64,000 nucleotides of DNA from Proteobacteria bacterium ST_bin12. Lineage in GTDB: Bacteria; Pseudomonadota; Gammaproteobacteria; Burkholderiales; Methylophilaceae. Under the pieces are notes generated by a model. The model worked only from the letters and a program-made list of their open reading frames with translations, had not been told where the DNA came from and searched no databases. Shown here in pieces: positions 18,621-27,662 of the stretch (position 1 is the stretch's first letter; each line of letters opens with the position of its first letter). The stretch is from positions 124,001 to 188,000 of the forward strand of contig MSXP01000004.1 in NCBI GenBank assembly GCA_002083635.1. Direction: 5' to 3'. The position numbers and the translations under genes are program-made.

Positions 18621-19115
18621 TTAATCTCTAAAATTACCAAACTGCAACGGAAAATCCGTCACATTTTTCTTGCAAAATGCAATCGCTTCTTGCAGCAAAT
18701 CACGTTTTGCACCATTCACACGCACTTCATCACCTTGAATGCTGGCTTGCACTTTTAGGCCAGAATCTTTAATCAATTTTGCGATACGCTTGGCTAACTC
18801 ACTATCAATACCTGCGCGGATTTTCAGCTCTTGTTTCACCTTATTGCCACCCACTTTTTGCACATCTTTATGCTCTAAGCGCTTGGTGGAATCAGGCTCT
18901 TTCTTTTCCATACCAGGCAACAAAATATCCTTGATTTGATCTAGCTGAAAGTCATTATCACCATATAAAGTAATAATGCTGTCTTTTTCGTTTAATTCAA
19001 CTTTGGCAGACGTACCTTTAAAGTCATATCGATTGGTAATTTGTTTACCAGCGGTATCAATCGCATTTTTTAATGCAACCATATCGACTTCAGAACTGAT
19101 ATCAAATGAAGGCAT
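18621..19115 (-). CDS. yajQ: YajQ family cyclic-dinucleotide/nucleotide-binding protein
   Basis: A 164-aa cytosolic protein of the YajQ family (two RRM-like halves) starting MPSFDISSEVDMVALKNAID with the typical YDFKGTSA segment near residue 38. Family members bind nucleic acids, nucleotides or cyclic di-GMP, and one in Xanthomonas acts as a cyclic di-GMP effector. The role in this organism is unknown. It lies between ppnP and leuC. Confidence 0.93.
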   Translation of the reverse strand: MPSFDISSEVDMVALKNAIDTAGKQITNRYDFKGTSAKVELNEKDSIITLYGDNDFQLDQIKDILLPGMEKKEPDSTKRLEHKDVQKVGGNKVKQELKIRAGIDSELAKRIAKLIKDSGLKVQASIQGDEVRVNGAKRDLLQEAIAFCKKNVTDFPLQFGNFRD

Positions 19116-19138
19116 TTTTAACTCCTACTCTAAGGTTT

Positions 19139-19450
19139 TTACTCAAAGTGACAAACATAATCCAACATTTCTAAAGTTTCGATATCAAAGCTAGAATTAC
19201 CAGGCACAGTAAATTTCTCACCTGCACTATAGGTTTTCCATGATTCTTCGCCTTGCAAACGTACTTTGCAAACACCCAGATTAATTTCCATTAGCTCTGG
19301 CGCGGCAGTGTTAAAGGTTAAAGTGCTTGGGAAAATCACACCAATCGTACTACGCGTTCCATTAGGAAGCATCACGGTGTGACTGACGCATTTACCATCA
19401 AAGTACACATTCGCTTTTTTCTTTACGCTAACATTGTCAAATTGTGCCAT
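19139..19450 (-). CDS. ppnP: Pyrimidine/purine nucleoside phosphorylase PpnP
   Basis: A 103-aa cupin-fold protein of the YaiE/PpnP family, which phosphorolyses several nucleosides in salvage. Family marks are VYFDGKCVSHT, GVIFPSTLTFNT and the C-terminal PGNSSFDIE. The full length matches. It follows argG after a gap that contains an inverted pair of the recurrent word ACTTAACACTA, so it may have its own transcript. Confidence 0.92.
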   Translation of the reverse strand: MAQFDNVSVKKKANVYFDGKCVSHTVMLPNGTRSTIGVIFPSTLTFNTAAPELMEINLGVCKVRLQGEESWKTYSAGEKFTVPGNSSFDIETLEMLDYVCHFE

Positions 19451-19482
19451 TTTTAACTCCCTTATTAATATTTTATGTATTT

Positions 19483-19520
19483 ACTTAACACTATTTTTTG
19501 GTCAAATTTTAGTGTTAAGT
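19483..19520. repeat. Inverted pair of the genomic word ACTTAACACTA after argG
   Basis: ACTTAACACTA (19483-19493) and its exact reverse complement TAGTGTTAAGT (19510-19520) are separated by 16 bases, and the second arm touches the argG stop codon. The pair can form an 11-bp stem but has no T-run after it on the minus strand, so it is not a standard intrinsic terminator. The same 10-base word occurs at 7341, 32602 (complement), 39736, 43787 (complement), 59505 and 63784, with 9-base matches at 26325, 29335 (complement), 52302 and 59929. See the corresponding finding. Confidence 0.75.
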
Positions 19521-20767
19521 TAACCTTGTTTTTTCTTTAAATTTGCCGCGATGCGCATTCTTAACGCATTTAATTTAATAAAACCACCTGCATCTTTTTG
19601 GTCATAAGCGCCTGCATCATCTTCAAAAGTGGCGATTGTAGAATCAAATAGCGAATTGGTTTTACTGTCACGGCCTGTCACAATCACATTTCCTTTGTAT
19701 AATTTAACGCGCACCCAGCCATTGACTGACGTTTGTGTGTGATCAATCAGCGTTTGCAAAGCTATACGCTCAGGGCTCCACCAGTAACCGTTGTAAATCA
19801 TGCTGGCGTAGCGCGGCATTAAATCGTCTTTCAAATGCGCCACTTCGCGGTCTAAGGTAATGCTTTCAATCGCGCGATGCGCTTTTAGCATAATGGTGCC
19901 ACCCGGCGTTTCGTAGCAGCCGCGCGATTTCATGCCCACGTACCGATTCTCAACCAAATCTAGACGGCCAATGCCATGCTTGCCGCCGATTTTATTCAAA
20001 TGCGCTAATAACTCATGCGGCTTCATCGCTTCGCCATTTAACGAAACTGGGTCACCATTCACATACTCAATATCTAAATATTCAGCTGCGTCTGGCGCTT
20101 TTTCAGGGCTCACAGACCAACGCCACATTGACTCTTCCGCCTCTGCTGCTGGGTTTTCAAGGTGGCGACCTTCATACGAAATATGCAATAAATTTGCATC
20201 CATTGAGTATGGACTGCCGCCTTGTTTGTGTTTCATCTCAACAGGAATGCCATGCTTTTCAGCATAATTCATTAGCTTTTCACGACTTAACAGATCCCAC
20301 TCACGCCATGGTGCGATGATTTGAATATTGGGATTTAAGGCATAAGCACCCAATTCAAAACGTACTTGGTCGTTGCCTTTTCCCGTTGCGCCATGTGAAA
20401 TCGCATCGGCATTGGTTTCGGCGGCAATTTCAATCAAACGTTTGGCAATGAGTGGACGCGCGATTGAAGTACCTAATAAATACTCACCCTCATAAACCGT
20501 ATTGGCGCGAAACATAGGAAATACGAAATCGCGCACAAACTCTTCACGCACATCATCAATGTAAATCTCTTTAACACCTGCTGCTTTGGCTTTGGCGCGC
20601 GCTGGCTCTAGCTCTTCACCTTGACCTAAATCGGCAGTAAAGGTCACCACTTCACATTTATATTCATCTTGTAGCCATTTTAAAATCACAGACGTGTCTA
20701 AGCCGCCCGAATAGGCCAATACGACTTTTTTAACTTCTTTTTTTGCTACTTTAGTATCTGCACTCAT
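19520..20767 (-). CDS. argG: Argininosuccinate synthase ArgG
   Basis: ATP-dependent joining of citrulline and aspartate in arginine synthesis. The PP-loop AYSGGLDTSVIL lies at about residue 18, and SHGATGKGNDQVRFE near residue 123 carries citrulline/aspartate contacts. At 415 aa it is a normal type-1 ArgG with a short charged N-terminal extension. It is 15 bases after argF, so argD-argF-argG probably form one operon. Confidence 0.97.
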   Translation of the reverse strand: MSADTKVAKKEVKKVVLAYSGGLDTSVILKWLQDEYKCEVVTFTADLGQGEELEPARAKAKAAGVKEIYIDDVREEFVRDFVFPMFRANTVYEGEYLLGTSIARPLIAKRLIEIAAETNADAISHGATGKGNDQVRFELGAYALNPNIQIIAPWREWDLLSREKLMNYAEKHGIPVEMKHKQGGSPYSMDANLLHISYEGRHLENPAAEAEESMWRWSVSPEKAPDAAEYLDIEYVNGDPVSLNGEAMKPHELLAHLNKIGGKHGIGRLDLVENRYVGMKSRGCYETPGGTIMLKAHRAIESITLDREVAHLKDDLMPRYASMIYNGYWWSPERIALQTLIDHTQTSVNGWVRVKLYKGNVIVTGRDSKTNSLFDSTIATFEDDAGAYDQKDAGGFIKLNALRMRIAANLKKKQG

Positions 20768-20782
20768 AGCGCTAACTTTTCC

Positions 20783-21703
20783 TTAATTAACTTTACCCAA
20801 TAGTAAATATTCCATTAATGCCTTTTGCACGTGAAGCCTATTCTCTGCTTCTTCCCATACCACGCTTTGAGGGCCGTCAATCACATCTGCGGCTACTTCC
20901 TCACCGCGATGTGCGGGTAGGCAATGCATAAATAATGCGTCTTTTGCGGCTATACGCATCATATCGCTGTCCACTTGCCAATCAGCAAAATCGCGCATAC
21001 GCTCTTCGTTTTCTGCCTCAAAACCCATACTAGTCCATACATCTGTGGTCACCAAATCAGCGCCGCTGGCAGCCTCCATTGGGTCAGCAAAGGTTTCAAA
21101 ATGGTCGTCACCATACAAATTCGCGCGCTCCACTTCTACTTCGTAACCTGGTGGGGTAGAAACATGCACATTAAAGTCCAGCACTTCAGCCGCTTGCAAC
21201 CATGTATTGCAGACATTATTGCTGTCACCAATCCATGCAACAGTTTTGCCCTTAATCGAACCTTTTTGCTCAATAAAAGTAAAAATGTCCGCCAAAATTT
21301 GGCAAGGATGGTACTCATTGGTTAAGCCATTAATCACAGGCACACGTGAGTTAGCAGCAAAGCGCTCAATAATATCCTGCTCAAAAGTACGTATCATCAC
21401 AATATCGGACATGCGCGAAATCACTTGCGCCGCATCTTCAACTGGCTCACCGCGACCCAGTTGCGAATCACGCGTATTCAAATAGATAGCCGAACCACCC
21501 AATTGGTGCATGCCTGCTTCAAACGACAAACGCGTACGCGTACTGGCTTTTTCAAAAATCATCACCAAAGTGCGATCTTGCAAAGGCCAGTATTGTTGAT
21601 ACTCCTTGAATTGCGCTTTGATAATTTTGGTGCGCGCAAAAATATGATTGAGCTCATCCAAATTCAAATCATTAAATTGCAAAAAGTGTTTAATATCAGC
21701 CAT
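20783..21703 (-). CDS. argF: Ornithine carbamoyltransferase ArgF
   Basis: Transfers carbamoyl phosphate to ornithine to give citrulline. The carbamoyl-phosphate motif is in KASTRTRLSFE near residue 53, HPCQILAD near residue 132 is the usual second contact, and the ornithine-loop Cys is in HCLPAHRGEE near residue 265. At 306 aa it is of anabolic size. It lies 27 bases after argD. Confidence 0.97.
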   Translation of the reverse strand: MADIKHFLQFNDLNLDELNHIFARTKIIKAQFKEYQQYWPLQDRTLVMIFEKASTRTRLSFEAGMHQLGGSAIYLNTRDSQLGRGEPVEDAAQVISRMSDIVMIRTFEQDIIERFAANSRVPVINGLTNEYHPCQILADIFTFIEQKGSIKGKTVAWIGDSNNVCNTWLQAAEVLDFNVHVSTPPGYEVEVERANLYGDDHFETFADPMEAASGADLVTTDVWTSMGFEAENEERMRDFADWQVDSDMMRIAAKDALFMHCLPAHRGEEVAADVIDGPQSVVWEEAENRLHVQKALMEYLLLGKVN

Positions 21704-21730
21704 ATGTGTACTCGTTTTACTGATTTAAAA

Positions 21731-22924
21731 TCACTGACTTAAAAATTGTTTAATCAATTTGCTTAAACGCTCAACCAATTCAAGTGCTTCCGCTTCGTTG
21801 ATAACAAGTGGCGGCAATAAACGAATCACCTTTTCAGCCGTTACGTTAATTAGCAATTGCGTTTCTAAAGCCATTTCAACAAGCTCAGAACATGGTCTAT
21901 CTAACTCAATACCAATCATCAAGCCAGCATTGCGTACTACAACCAAGCCATGCGTATTTTGCAATTCTGCTTGCAATTTTTCACGAATAAGATCGCCCAT
22001 TTTGGATGCGTTTTCGCGTAAATTTTCTTCTTCAATAGCGTTTATTGTTGCTAAACCAGCGCTTGATGCCAATGGGTTGCCGCCAAAAGTTGAACCATGT
22101 TTACCATAAGTAAACGTCTGCGCCGCGATACCTTTTGCAACGCAAGCGCCAATTGGCACGCCAGAGCCTAGACCCTTAGCCAAGCTCATCACATCTGGCA
22201 TGATGCCAGTATGCTGAAATGCAAACCAAGTACCGGTGCGGCCAATGCCACTTTGTACTTCATCCACCATCAATAACCAGCCATTTTCATCACAGACCTG
22301 ACGCAAACCTTGAAAATACGCTTTCATATCCGCTGGAATATGAATACCACCTTCACCTTGCACAGGCTCAACCAAAATAGCGACCACGTTATTTTTACGC
22401 GATGCAATTTGCTTGATTGCGACCAAGTCATCATAAGGCACGCGAATAAAACCAGAAACCAGCGGCTCAAAGCCTGCTTGCGCTTTGCGGTTACCAGTTG
22501 CCGAAAGCGTTGCCATGGTACGGCCGTGAAAAGCGCGTTCCATCACGATAATTTCAGGATTTTCAATGCCTTTATTGTGCCCATAAAGCCGCGCCAGCTT
22601 AATGCTGGCTTCGTTGGCTTCACAGCCAGAATTGCAGAAAAAAACATTATCCATACCAGAAATTTCGGCAATTTTATTACCCAAAGCCTCTTGTTCGGCA
22701 ATCTGATAAATATTAGAAACATGAATTAATTTGGCTGCTTGATCAGAAATCGCTTTAACCAATTTAGGATGCGCGTGGCCAAGACCATTCACTGCAACGC
22801 CCGATAGCGCATCTAGGTATTTTTTACCTTCGTCATCCCACAGCCAAACACCCTCGCCTTTTACAAAAGTAACAGGCTGACGGGTGTAAGTACTCATCAA
22901 ATGGTTGCTTGTCAAATGTGCCAT
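21731..22924 (-). CDS. argD: Acetylornithine aminotransferase ArgD
   Basis: PLP-dependent transamination of N-acetylglutamate semialdehyde to N-acetylornithine; many relatives also serve in lysine synthesis. Lys250 in SLAKGLGSG is the Schiff-base lysine, NSGCEANEASIKLAR near residue 98 the phosphate loop, and VDEVQSGIGRTG near 220 the cofactor aspartate region. At 397 aa the start used here may be nine codons too early, since an internal ATG (22897) gives the more typical MSTYTRQPV start. It is first in the presumed argDFG operon. Confidence 0.95.
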   Translation of the reverse strand: MAHLTSNHLMSTYTRQPVTFVKGEGVWLWDDEGKKYLDALSGVAVNGLGHAHPKLVKAISDQAAKLIHVSNIYQIAEQEALGNKIAEISGMDNVFFCNSGCEANEASIKLARLYGHNKGIENPEIIVMERAFHGRTMATLSATGNRKAQAGFEPLVSGFIRVPYDDLVAIKQIASRKNNVVAILVEPVQGEGGIHIPADMKAYFQGLRQVCDENGWLLMVDEVQSGIGRTGTWFAFQHTGIMPDVMSLAKGLGSGVPIGACVAKGIAAQTFTYGKHGSTFGGNPLASSAGLATINAIEEENLRENASKMGDLIREKLQAELQNTHGLVVVRNAGLMIGIELDRPCSELVEMALETQLLINVTAEKVIRLLPPLVINEAEALELVERLSKLIKQFLSQ

Positions 22925-22993
22925 GATTTTAATTTCTATAAAATATATTTCTATTCTAAATCTTTAATCAAAAAGGTCTTTAACCAAAAAGAA

Positions 22994-23015
22994 AACGGCG
23001 GCTCAGGCCGCCGTT
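22994..23015 (-). terminator. Terminator after the PuuD-like gene
   Basis: A perfect 9-base GC-rich stem AACGGCGGC / GCCGCCGTT with a four-base loop lies 16 bases after the stop of the PuuD-like gene. On the minus strand it is followed by TTTTCTTTTT. It should separate that gene from argD. Confidence 0.93.
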
Positions 23016-23031
23016 ATTGCCTTTGTGCTAA

Positions 23032-23523
23032 TTACAATCCTAAAACAGCGCGATGCGTTAATCCGTTTGCCATAAAAAATAACATCGGAATAGATAGCAT
23101 CATATTGGTACGCGATGCCAGCATAGCCACACGTCGTGCTTTGGCTTTTTCTGCATCATCGGCCGGAACCATGCCAAGTATTTTTTGCTGATTTGGCCAA
23201 ATTAATACCCATACGTTAAACAACATAATGGTGCCTAACCATGCGCCAATACCAATACCTTCATAGCCATTGCGCAACAAAAAGGCATTTGTAAAACCTG
23301 CACCTAACAGCCATGCCCCTGCAACCCATGTAGCAACAGCAGACCAGCGAAACCATAATAAGGCGCGTGGTGCTACATGCTTGGTGATACCTGCCGCGGT
23401 ACCATCTGCGCCTGCATCTTTCAACGCTGCCATTTGCACCAAATTAAAATAGTAAAGTAAACCAATCCATGTCACGCCTGATAATAAATGTATCCAACGC
23501 GCGATTCCTGGCATGATCTCCAT
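23032..23523 (-). CDS. PuuD-type (urate oxidase N-terminal) membrane protein
   Basis: A 163-aa integral membrane protein with four predicted helices (about 8-27, 54-75, 90-110, 140-158). The opening GIARWIHLLSGVTWIGLLYYFNLVQ and later LWFRWSA with conserved His and Trp residues match the membrane domain at the N-terminus of PuuD-type urate hydroxylases. Those enzymes are longer and end in a cytochrome c domain, which is absent here. The protein is therefore probably a stand-alone relative whose substrate I cannot name. A 33-aa membrane protein gene ends 1-2 bases before its ATG. Confidence 0.72.
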   Translation of the reverse strand: MEIMPGIARWIHLLSGVTWIGLLYYFNLVQMAALKDAGADGTAAGITKHVAPRALLWFRWSAVATWVAGAWLLGAGFTNAFLLRNGYEGIGIGAWLGTIMLFNVWVLIWPNQQKILGMVPADDAEKAKARRVAMLASRTNMMLSIPMLFFMANGLTHRAVLGL

Positions 23524-23524
23524 T

Positions 23525-23626
23525 TTAAGCTCCCACTAAAAAATTTTTGAGGAAAAATACTAGCACTACAGTAAGCACGATGCCAGAAATAATAGTGCCT
23601 GCAACTGATTCCAAGGGATTTTTCAT
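23525..23626 (-). CDS. 33-aa single-pass membrane protein upstream of the PuuD-like gene
   Basis: A tiny reading frame: polar start MKNPLESVAG, one hydrophobic helix (about 11-28, IISGIVLTVVLVFFL), and a short end KNFLVGA. AGGAG lies eight bases before the chosen ATG at 23626, the best ribosome-binding site of the neighbourhood; an ATG two codons earlier (23632) is too close to it. The stop is two bases before the PuuD-like start, so translation is probably coupled. No family is recognised. It may be a small subunit of the neighbouring membrane protein, by analogy with other short oxidase subunits; this is inference. Confidence 0.72.
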   Translation of the reverse strand: MKNPLESVAGTIISGIVLTVVLVFFLKNFLVGA

Positions 23627-23739
23627 TGCCATTTCTCCTGAAAGGTTTTTGTTATTTTATTGGTTTACTTAATTAAGCTTCGAGAGTAGCGCAAAAGGCT
23701 CTTTTTGGCAAGATTTACGGGTGAGTTAAGCCTTAAAAC

Positions 23740-24849
23740 TTAAGGACAATGCGCGTTTTTATTCAATTCTGACTGTAAAAAAGGTTGTATACGCTGCTGT
23801 GTATTCGGATGAGAGGCCAACATATCGTTAAATGAATGATTTTCTTGGGGTTTAGCTGGCTTATTGTGCTGAATTTCGGTTTTATTTTTAGCATTTTTAC
23901 CATCCAATTCGGCAGATTTTGCTTGATTTTCTAAGCGTTGCAAAATATCGGCAAATGCACGTGGTGGCAAGCAAGCTTTTTGCAAAGCAGCCAAAGCAAA
24001 ACCATCGGCCTCTAATTCATGCTCGCGCGAATATTGCATCTGCATCAATACCGCAGGTAAGCCAGAAGCAACTGAGCTTACATCACCAGTGATAGACGCG
24101 ATAATTAGGCCTGACAACACACCTTGAATACTTTGCCTAAAAGCATGGCGTTGTTGCACATGGCCTAGCTCGTGCGCTAAAACAGCCACGATTTCGGTGT
24201 CATTTTTTGATAGCGTCACCAAATCGTCGGTCACCACCATCACGCCGCCTGGCAGAGCAAACGCGTTGGCGCCAATCATGCCACCATCCCTAAACGTTAA
24301 GCGATAATTAGGGCAGTTTTTTACATGCCCACACAAATCGTTTAACGCATTGGTAATGGCAAGCTGATGAGCGGGAGCTGTTTTGCTGGGGGAAAAATAA
24401 CCAAATTTGTGATCTAAGCCATTGAGCACCTGCTCACCCAGTTTAGATTCCATGCTAGGTGGCGTTGCTTTTGCAACCACTTCCGCCAGCTTCGGCACGC
24501 CAAATTGCAAAAATCCCCAGCCTGAAAATACGGTTAATGCCAAAGCAACCAGAACCCAAGTAAGATGATTTTCCAAATAATGCAAAGCGCCCCAATACAT
24601 GCTGCTTTTGCTGGAAATAACTGACTCTAAAGCGCTGATTTCATACGCCTCTAAGCGACCGCCATTGTCTAAATCGATGATGCGTTTCGCAGCGCCCAGC
24701 CTTGCTTGCACATCGCAATCTTTAAAGCTAAATGTTAATGTTTCAGCATTAACATCAAAAGCGATTTGCTGAGTATCCGCCAAAACGCGCACCAGCACTG
24801 GCTGAACGCGCGCACTGACCCCGTCAAAGTATTCAGCTTCAAATGTCAT
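23740..24849 (-). CDS. M48 family membrane metallopeptidase
   Basis: A 369-aa zinc peptidase. A hydrophilic N-terminal part (about 1-90) precedes one membrane helix (about 93-113), then the M48 domain with the zinc site HELGHVQQRH near residue 227 and the third ligand glutamate in SREHELEADGFAL near 275. A Lys/Asn-rich segment and ASHPNTQQRIQPF at the C-terminus match the family, which includes BepA/YcaL-type envelope quality-control proteases. It lies 24 bases after the DUF898 gene and is probably co-transcribed. The substrate is unknown. Confidence 0.88.
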   Translation of the reverse strand: MTFEAEYFDGVSARVQPVLVRVLADTQQIAFDVNAETLTFSFKDCDVQARLGAAKRIIDLDNGGRLEAYEISALESVISSKSSMYWGALHYLENHLTWVLVALALTVFSGWGFLQFGVPKLAEVVAKATPPSMESKLGEQVLNGLDHKFGYFSPSKTAPAHQLAITNALNDLCGHVKNCPNYRLTFRDGGMIGANAFALPGGVMVVTDDLVTLSKNDTEIVAVLAHELGHVQQRHAFRQSIQGVLSGLIIASITGDVSSVASGLPAVLMQMQYSREHELEADGFALAALQKACLPPRAFADILQRLENQAKSAELDGKNAKNKTEIQHNKPAKPQENHSFNDMLASHPNTQQRIQPFLQSELNKNAHCP

Positions 24850-24873
24850 TACAGGCTATTAAACAAAAGACAA

Positions 24874-26232
24874 TTATCCAAAGGACAAGTCCACATCAAA
24901 CATTTCAGCGATTTCTTCGCCGGTGGCTTTCACTTCTGCTTTTTTATCACCGACAAATTGGTCAAAATCCACATCGCCAATAATACTTAGTTTGGATGCG
25001 CGATAGCGCGCCAAACGAATTTGTGCCCAAGGGGTAGCCAAGCCAAAAGTGAGCATAATGGCAACAATATTACTAAAATAAAGCCAAATAAAATCGCGTG
25101 CGCGCAATTTGCTCTGGAAAGTTAACTGGTCTATTTTTGTATTATTCCAAATTAAGTTACCAATACGCGCTTGCAGATAGGCAACAAAACCAAAGATAAA
25201 AAATGCATATAGCCCAAGCCCCGCCAAGACAATTAACAAATATAAAGGCTGTTTTAGTATTTCTTGCATTTTCCCTTTAGATGCTTGCTCCTGTTTTTGC
25301 ATTATTTCTTCTAGCATTTTTTGCTGCTCTAATTCGGTTAAGTCTTGTGTGTTTGCAGTAGGCTCTTGCATATCAACAGCTTGCTCTGGCGTGTTCTCAG
25401 ACATATCTGCTGGCATTTGATTTGCCTCTAGCGAGGCATCTGGCACATTTTCTGAATACACGCGCTCTATTGTTGGCATAGTGGAATCAGCCGTTTCATT
25501 CGCTGCAAGCACAATGCTAGGTTGAAGCGCCACAAATGGCTGTACATATTGCGTACCTGCGTTAGCTTGGCTAGCGGCTTTTATCATATATTGCTGATAA
25601 GCTGGAACGGCAATTGCCGCCAAAATACCAATAATGAGCGGGATAATTAGAATAATTAAATATACTTTGTAAAATTGCTTAACCACACGGCGCATCTCAA
25701 ATTGGCTTAAACCAAAACGATGATTGTTGACTAAAAACTGGCTTTTTTCGTGCGAGATGTACGGAATAATCAAGCCTAGTGTAAAAAATGTGAGTAAAGG
25801 CAACACAATAAATACTTTAGCTGCTTGGCCTACCGTGCCAACAAAATCAAAACGTAAACCACGATGGCTACTGTTACGCGCATTAAAAATTGACCCGCGC
25901 ACCACCAACCAAGGCAGAAAAATAAATAATATCAACATAAAAGCAATGGGTAAAACTGGGCTAATATTGGCACTAAAGCTGTAGCCCATAAAGAAAGCAA
26001 AGGCAATAATGCGGCCTTTTAAAATAGAGATTGGCTTGGCGTGATAATCAAAGCCTACGCTTTCTATCAAGGTGTTGTGATAAAAATATTTTTTACGGCG
26101 CACCTTAGCCCAAGCCGAATAAATACCAAGCGTGATGATTGTGAGTAACAGGTTGACAATCCAAATACCAAAATACTCGGCTGTCTTGCCTTTAAAGATA
26201 ATTGGCGTTATTTTTTGACTGACTGAATCCAT
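24874..26232 (-). CDS. DUF898 (YjgN-type) polytopic membrane protein
   Basis: A 452-aa membrane protein with the two DUF898 signatures: TLGIYSAWAKVRRKKYFYHN near residue 40 and, near 395, ATPWAQIRLARYRASKL, each followed by hydrophobic helices. Between the halves it has an unusual hydrophilic Glu/Gln/Met-rich insert (about 225-330) bordered by a pilin-like IAVPAYQQYMIKAASQA stretch. The function of the family is unknown. It forms a pair with the downstream M48 peptidase, an association repeated in related bacteria, which suggests an envelope task. Confidence 0.83.
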   Translation of the reverse strand: MDSVSQKITPIIFKGKTAEYFGIWIVNLLLTIITLGIYSAWAKVRRKKYFYHNTLIESVGFDYHAKPISILKGRIIAFAFFMGYSFSANISPVLPIAFMLILFIFLPWLVVRGSIFNARNSSHRGLRFDFVGTVGQAAKVFIVLPLLTFFTLGLIIPYISHEKSQFLVNNHRFGLSQFEMRRVVKQFYKVYLIILIIPLIIGILAAIAVPAYQQYMIKAASQANAGTQYVQPFVALQPSIVLAANETADSTMPTIERVYSENVPDASLEANQMPADMSENTPEQAVDMQEPTANTQDLTELEQQKMLEEIMQKQEQASKGKMQEILKQPLYLLIVLAGLGLYAFFIFGFVAYLQARIGNLIWNNTKIDQLTFQSKLRARDFIWLYFSNIVAIMLTFGLATPWAQIRLARYRASKLSIIGDVDFDQFVGDKKAEVKATGEEIAEMFDVDLSFG

Positions 26233-26458
26233 ATTTTATCCCTGTTATTTTTTGTTAATATTAATCAAAGTGTACCCGAATTATTGCCTTACGCATATTT
26301 TGTTATTGCGCTTTTTATCGCAGACTTAACACATTTTTTGCGGCAAATTTATATGCTAAAAATGCATGTTAATTTGCTGCTATACCTCGCTTAATTACTA
26401 GGCAAAATCAAACGCTTAGTGCAAAATCTTACCTGCATTAATTTTCAAACTTATTTTT

Positions 26459-27598
26459 ATGGCTTTAACTGCAATTCTTAAGAAAAATCCAACACAATCC
26501 GCTTTAGAAACACCGTCACAATTGCCTGTTAATTGGTACGCTGATGCTGCTGTCTATCAATTAGAGCAACAGTATTTGTTTACCAAAGCGCCAAAATATG
26601 TTGGGCACGCTTTAATGGTGCCGAATGCTGGCGACTATTACACGCTGGATTGGATGCATAATGCAAAAGCCTTAATCAACCAAGCGGGCGAAATCGCATT
26701 ATTAAGCAACGTATGCCGCCACCGCCAAGCTGTGATGCTGACAGGCACAGGCAACACCAGTCATATTGTGTGTCCACTGCACCGCTGGACTTATGATTTA
26801 GATGGCCGGCTTTTGGGTGCACCACATTTTGAGCAAAACCCGTGTTTACATCTAAGCAAGACGCCACTTCAAAATTGGCAAGGCCTGCTATTTGAAGATT
26901 CAAATACCTCTGGCCCATCAGGCAGTCTGATTAACGAATTGAATCAGCTAGGGTGTAAACAAGACTTTGACTTTACTAATTACCACTTAGATTCAGTTAA
27001 CATTGAACACTACAATTTCAACTGGAAAAACTTTATTGAAGCCTATTTAGAAGATTATCATGTTGGCCCATTTCACCCAGGTTTAGATGCCTTTGTGGAT
27101 TGCGAAAATTTAAGCTGGGATTTTGGTGAGAATTTTAGCGCGCAAACTGTTGGCTACAAGCCTGCCACGAATGAAAATTTATCTAAAACTTATCAAGCTT
27201 GGCAATCTGCCGTCACCAATTATCACGGCAAAACACCACCAAAACATGGCGCTATCTGGTTTGTGTATTACCCATTTTTGATGATTGAGTGGTATCCCAA
27301 TGTGTTAGTGGTTTCGCACCTGATTCCAACAGGTGTAGATACTTGCAGCAATGTGGTTGAGTTTTATTACCCTGAAGATATTGCCTTGTTTGAGCGTGAA
27401 TATGTGAAGGCACAGCAAGCGGCGTACCATGAAACCGCAATTGAAGATAAAGAAATCTGCCAGCGCATGCATGATGGCCGCAAAGGCTTATTTGCGCTTG
27501 GTTTGAATGAAACAGGACCCTATCAGCATCCATTAGAAACTGGCTTAGAGCACTTTCATCAATGGTATCGCCGACAAATGGAAGCGCATCTGCCGTAA
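26459..27598 (+). CDS. Rieske non-haem iron oxygenase, alpha subunit
   Basis: A 379-aa aromatic-ring-hydroxylating-type oxygenase. The Rieske 2Fe-2S ligands are Cys86, His88, Cys105 and His108 (VCRHRQ and CPLHRW). The C-terminal catalytic domain has the mononuclear-iron site in EAYLEDYHVGPFHPG, with the bridging aspartate and two histidines. No reductase, ferredoxin or beta-subunit gene is adjacent, so the electron donor and substrate are unknown. The group also contains choline-monooxygenase-like and carnitine-type enzymes, so aromatic substrates should not be assumed. The 226-base region upstream is shared with the divergent DUF898 gene. Confidence 0.88.
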   Translation: MALTAILKKNPTQSALETPSQLPVNWYADAAVYQLEQQYLFTKAPKYVGHALMVPNAGDYYTLDWMHNAKALINQAGEIALLSNVCRHRQAVMLTGTGNTSHIVCPLHRWTYDLDGRLLGAPHFEQNPCLHLSKTPLQNWQGLLFEDSNTSGPSGSLINELNQLGCKQDFDFTNYHLDSVNIEHYNFNWKNFIEAYLEDYHVGPFHPGLDAFVDCENLSWDFGENFSAQTVGYKPATNENLSKTYQAWQSAVTNYHGKTPPKHGAIWFVYYPFLMIEWYPNVLVVSHLIPTGVDTCSNVVEFYYPEDIALFEREYVKAQQAAYHETAIEDKEICQRMHDGRKGLFALGLNETGPYQHPLETGLEHFHQWYRRQMEAHLP

Positions 27599-27662
27599 AT
27601 GCAAAATATCAAAATCTTGCACTTTAAAACTGCGCAATCAAACTCATGCAATTAAAACACTT

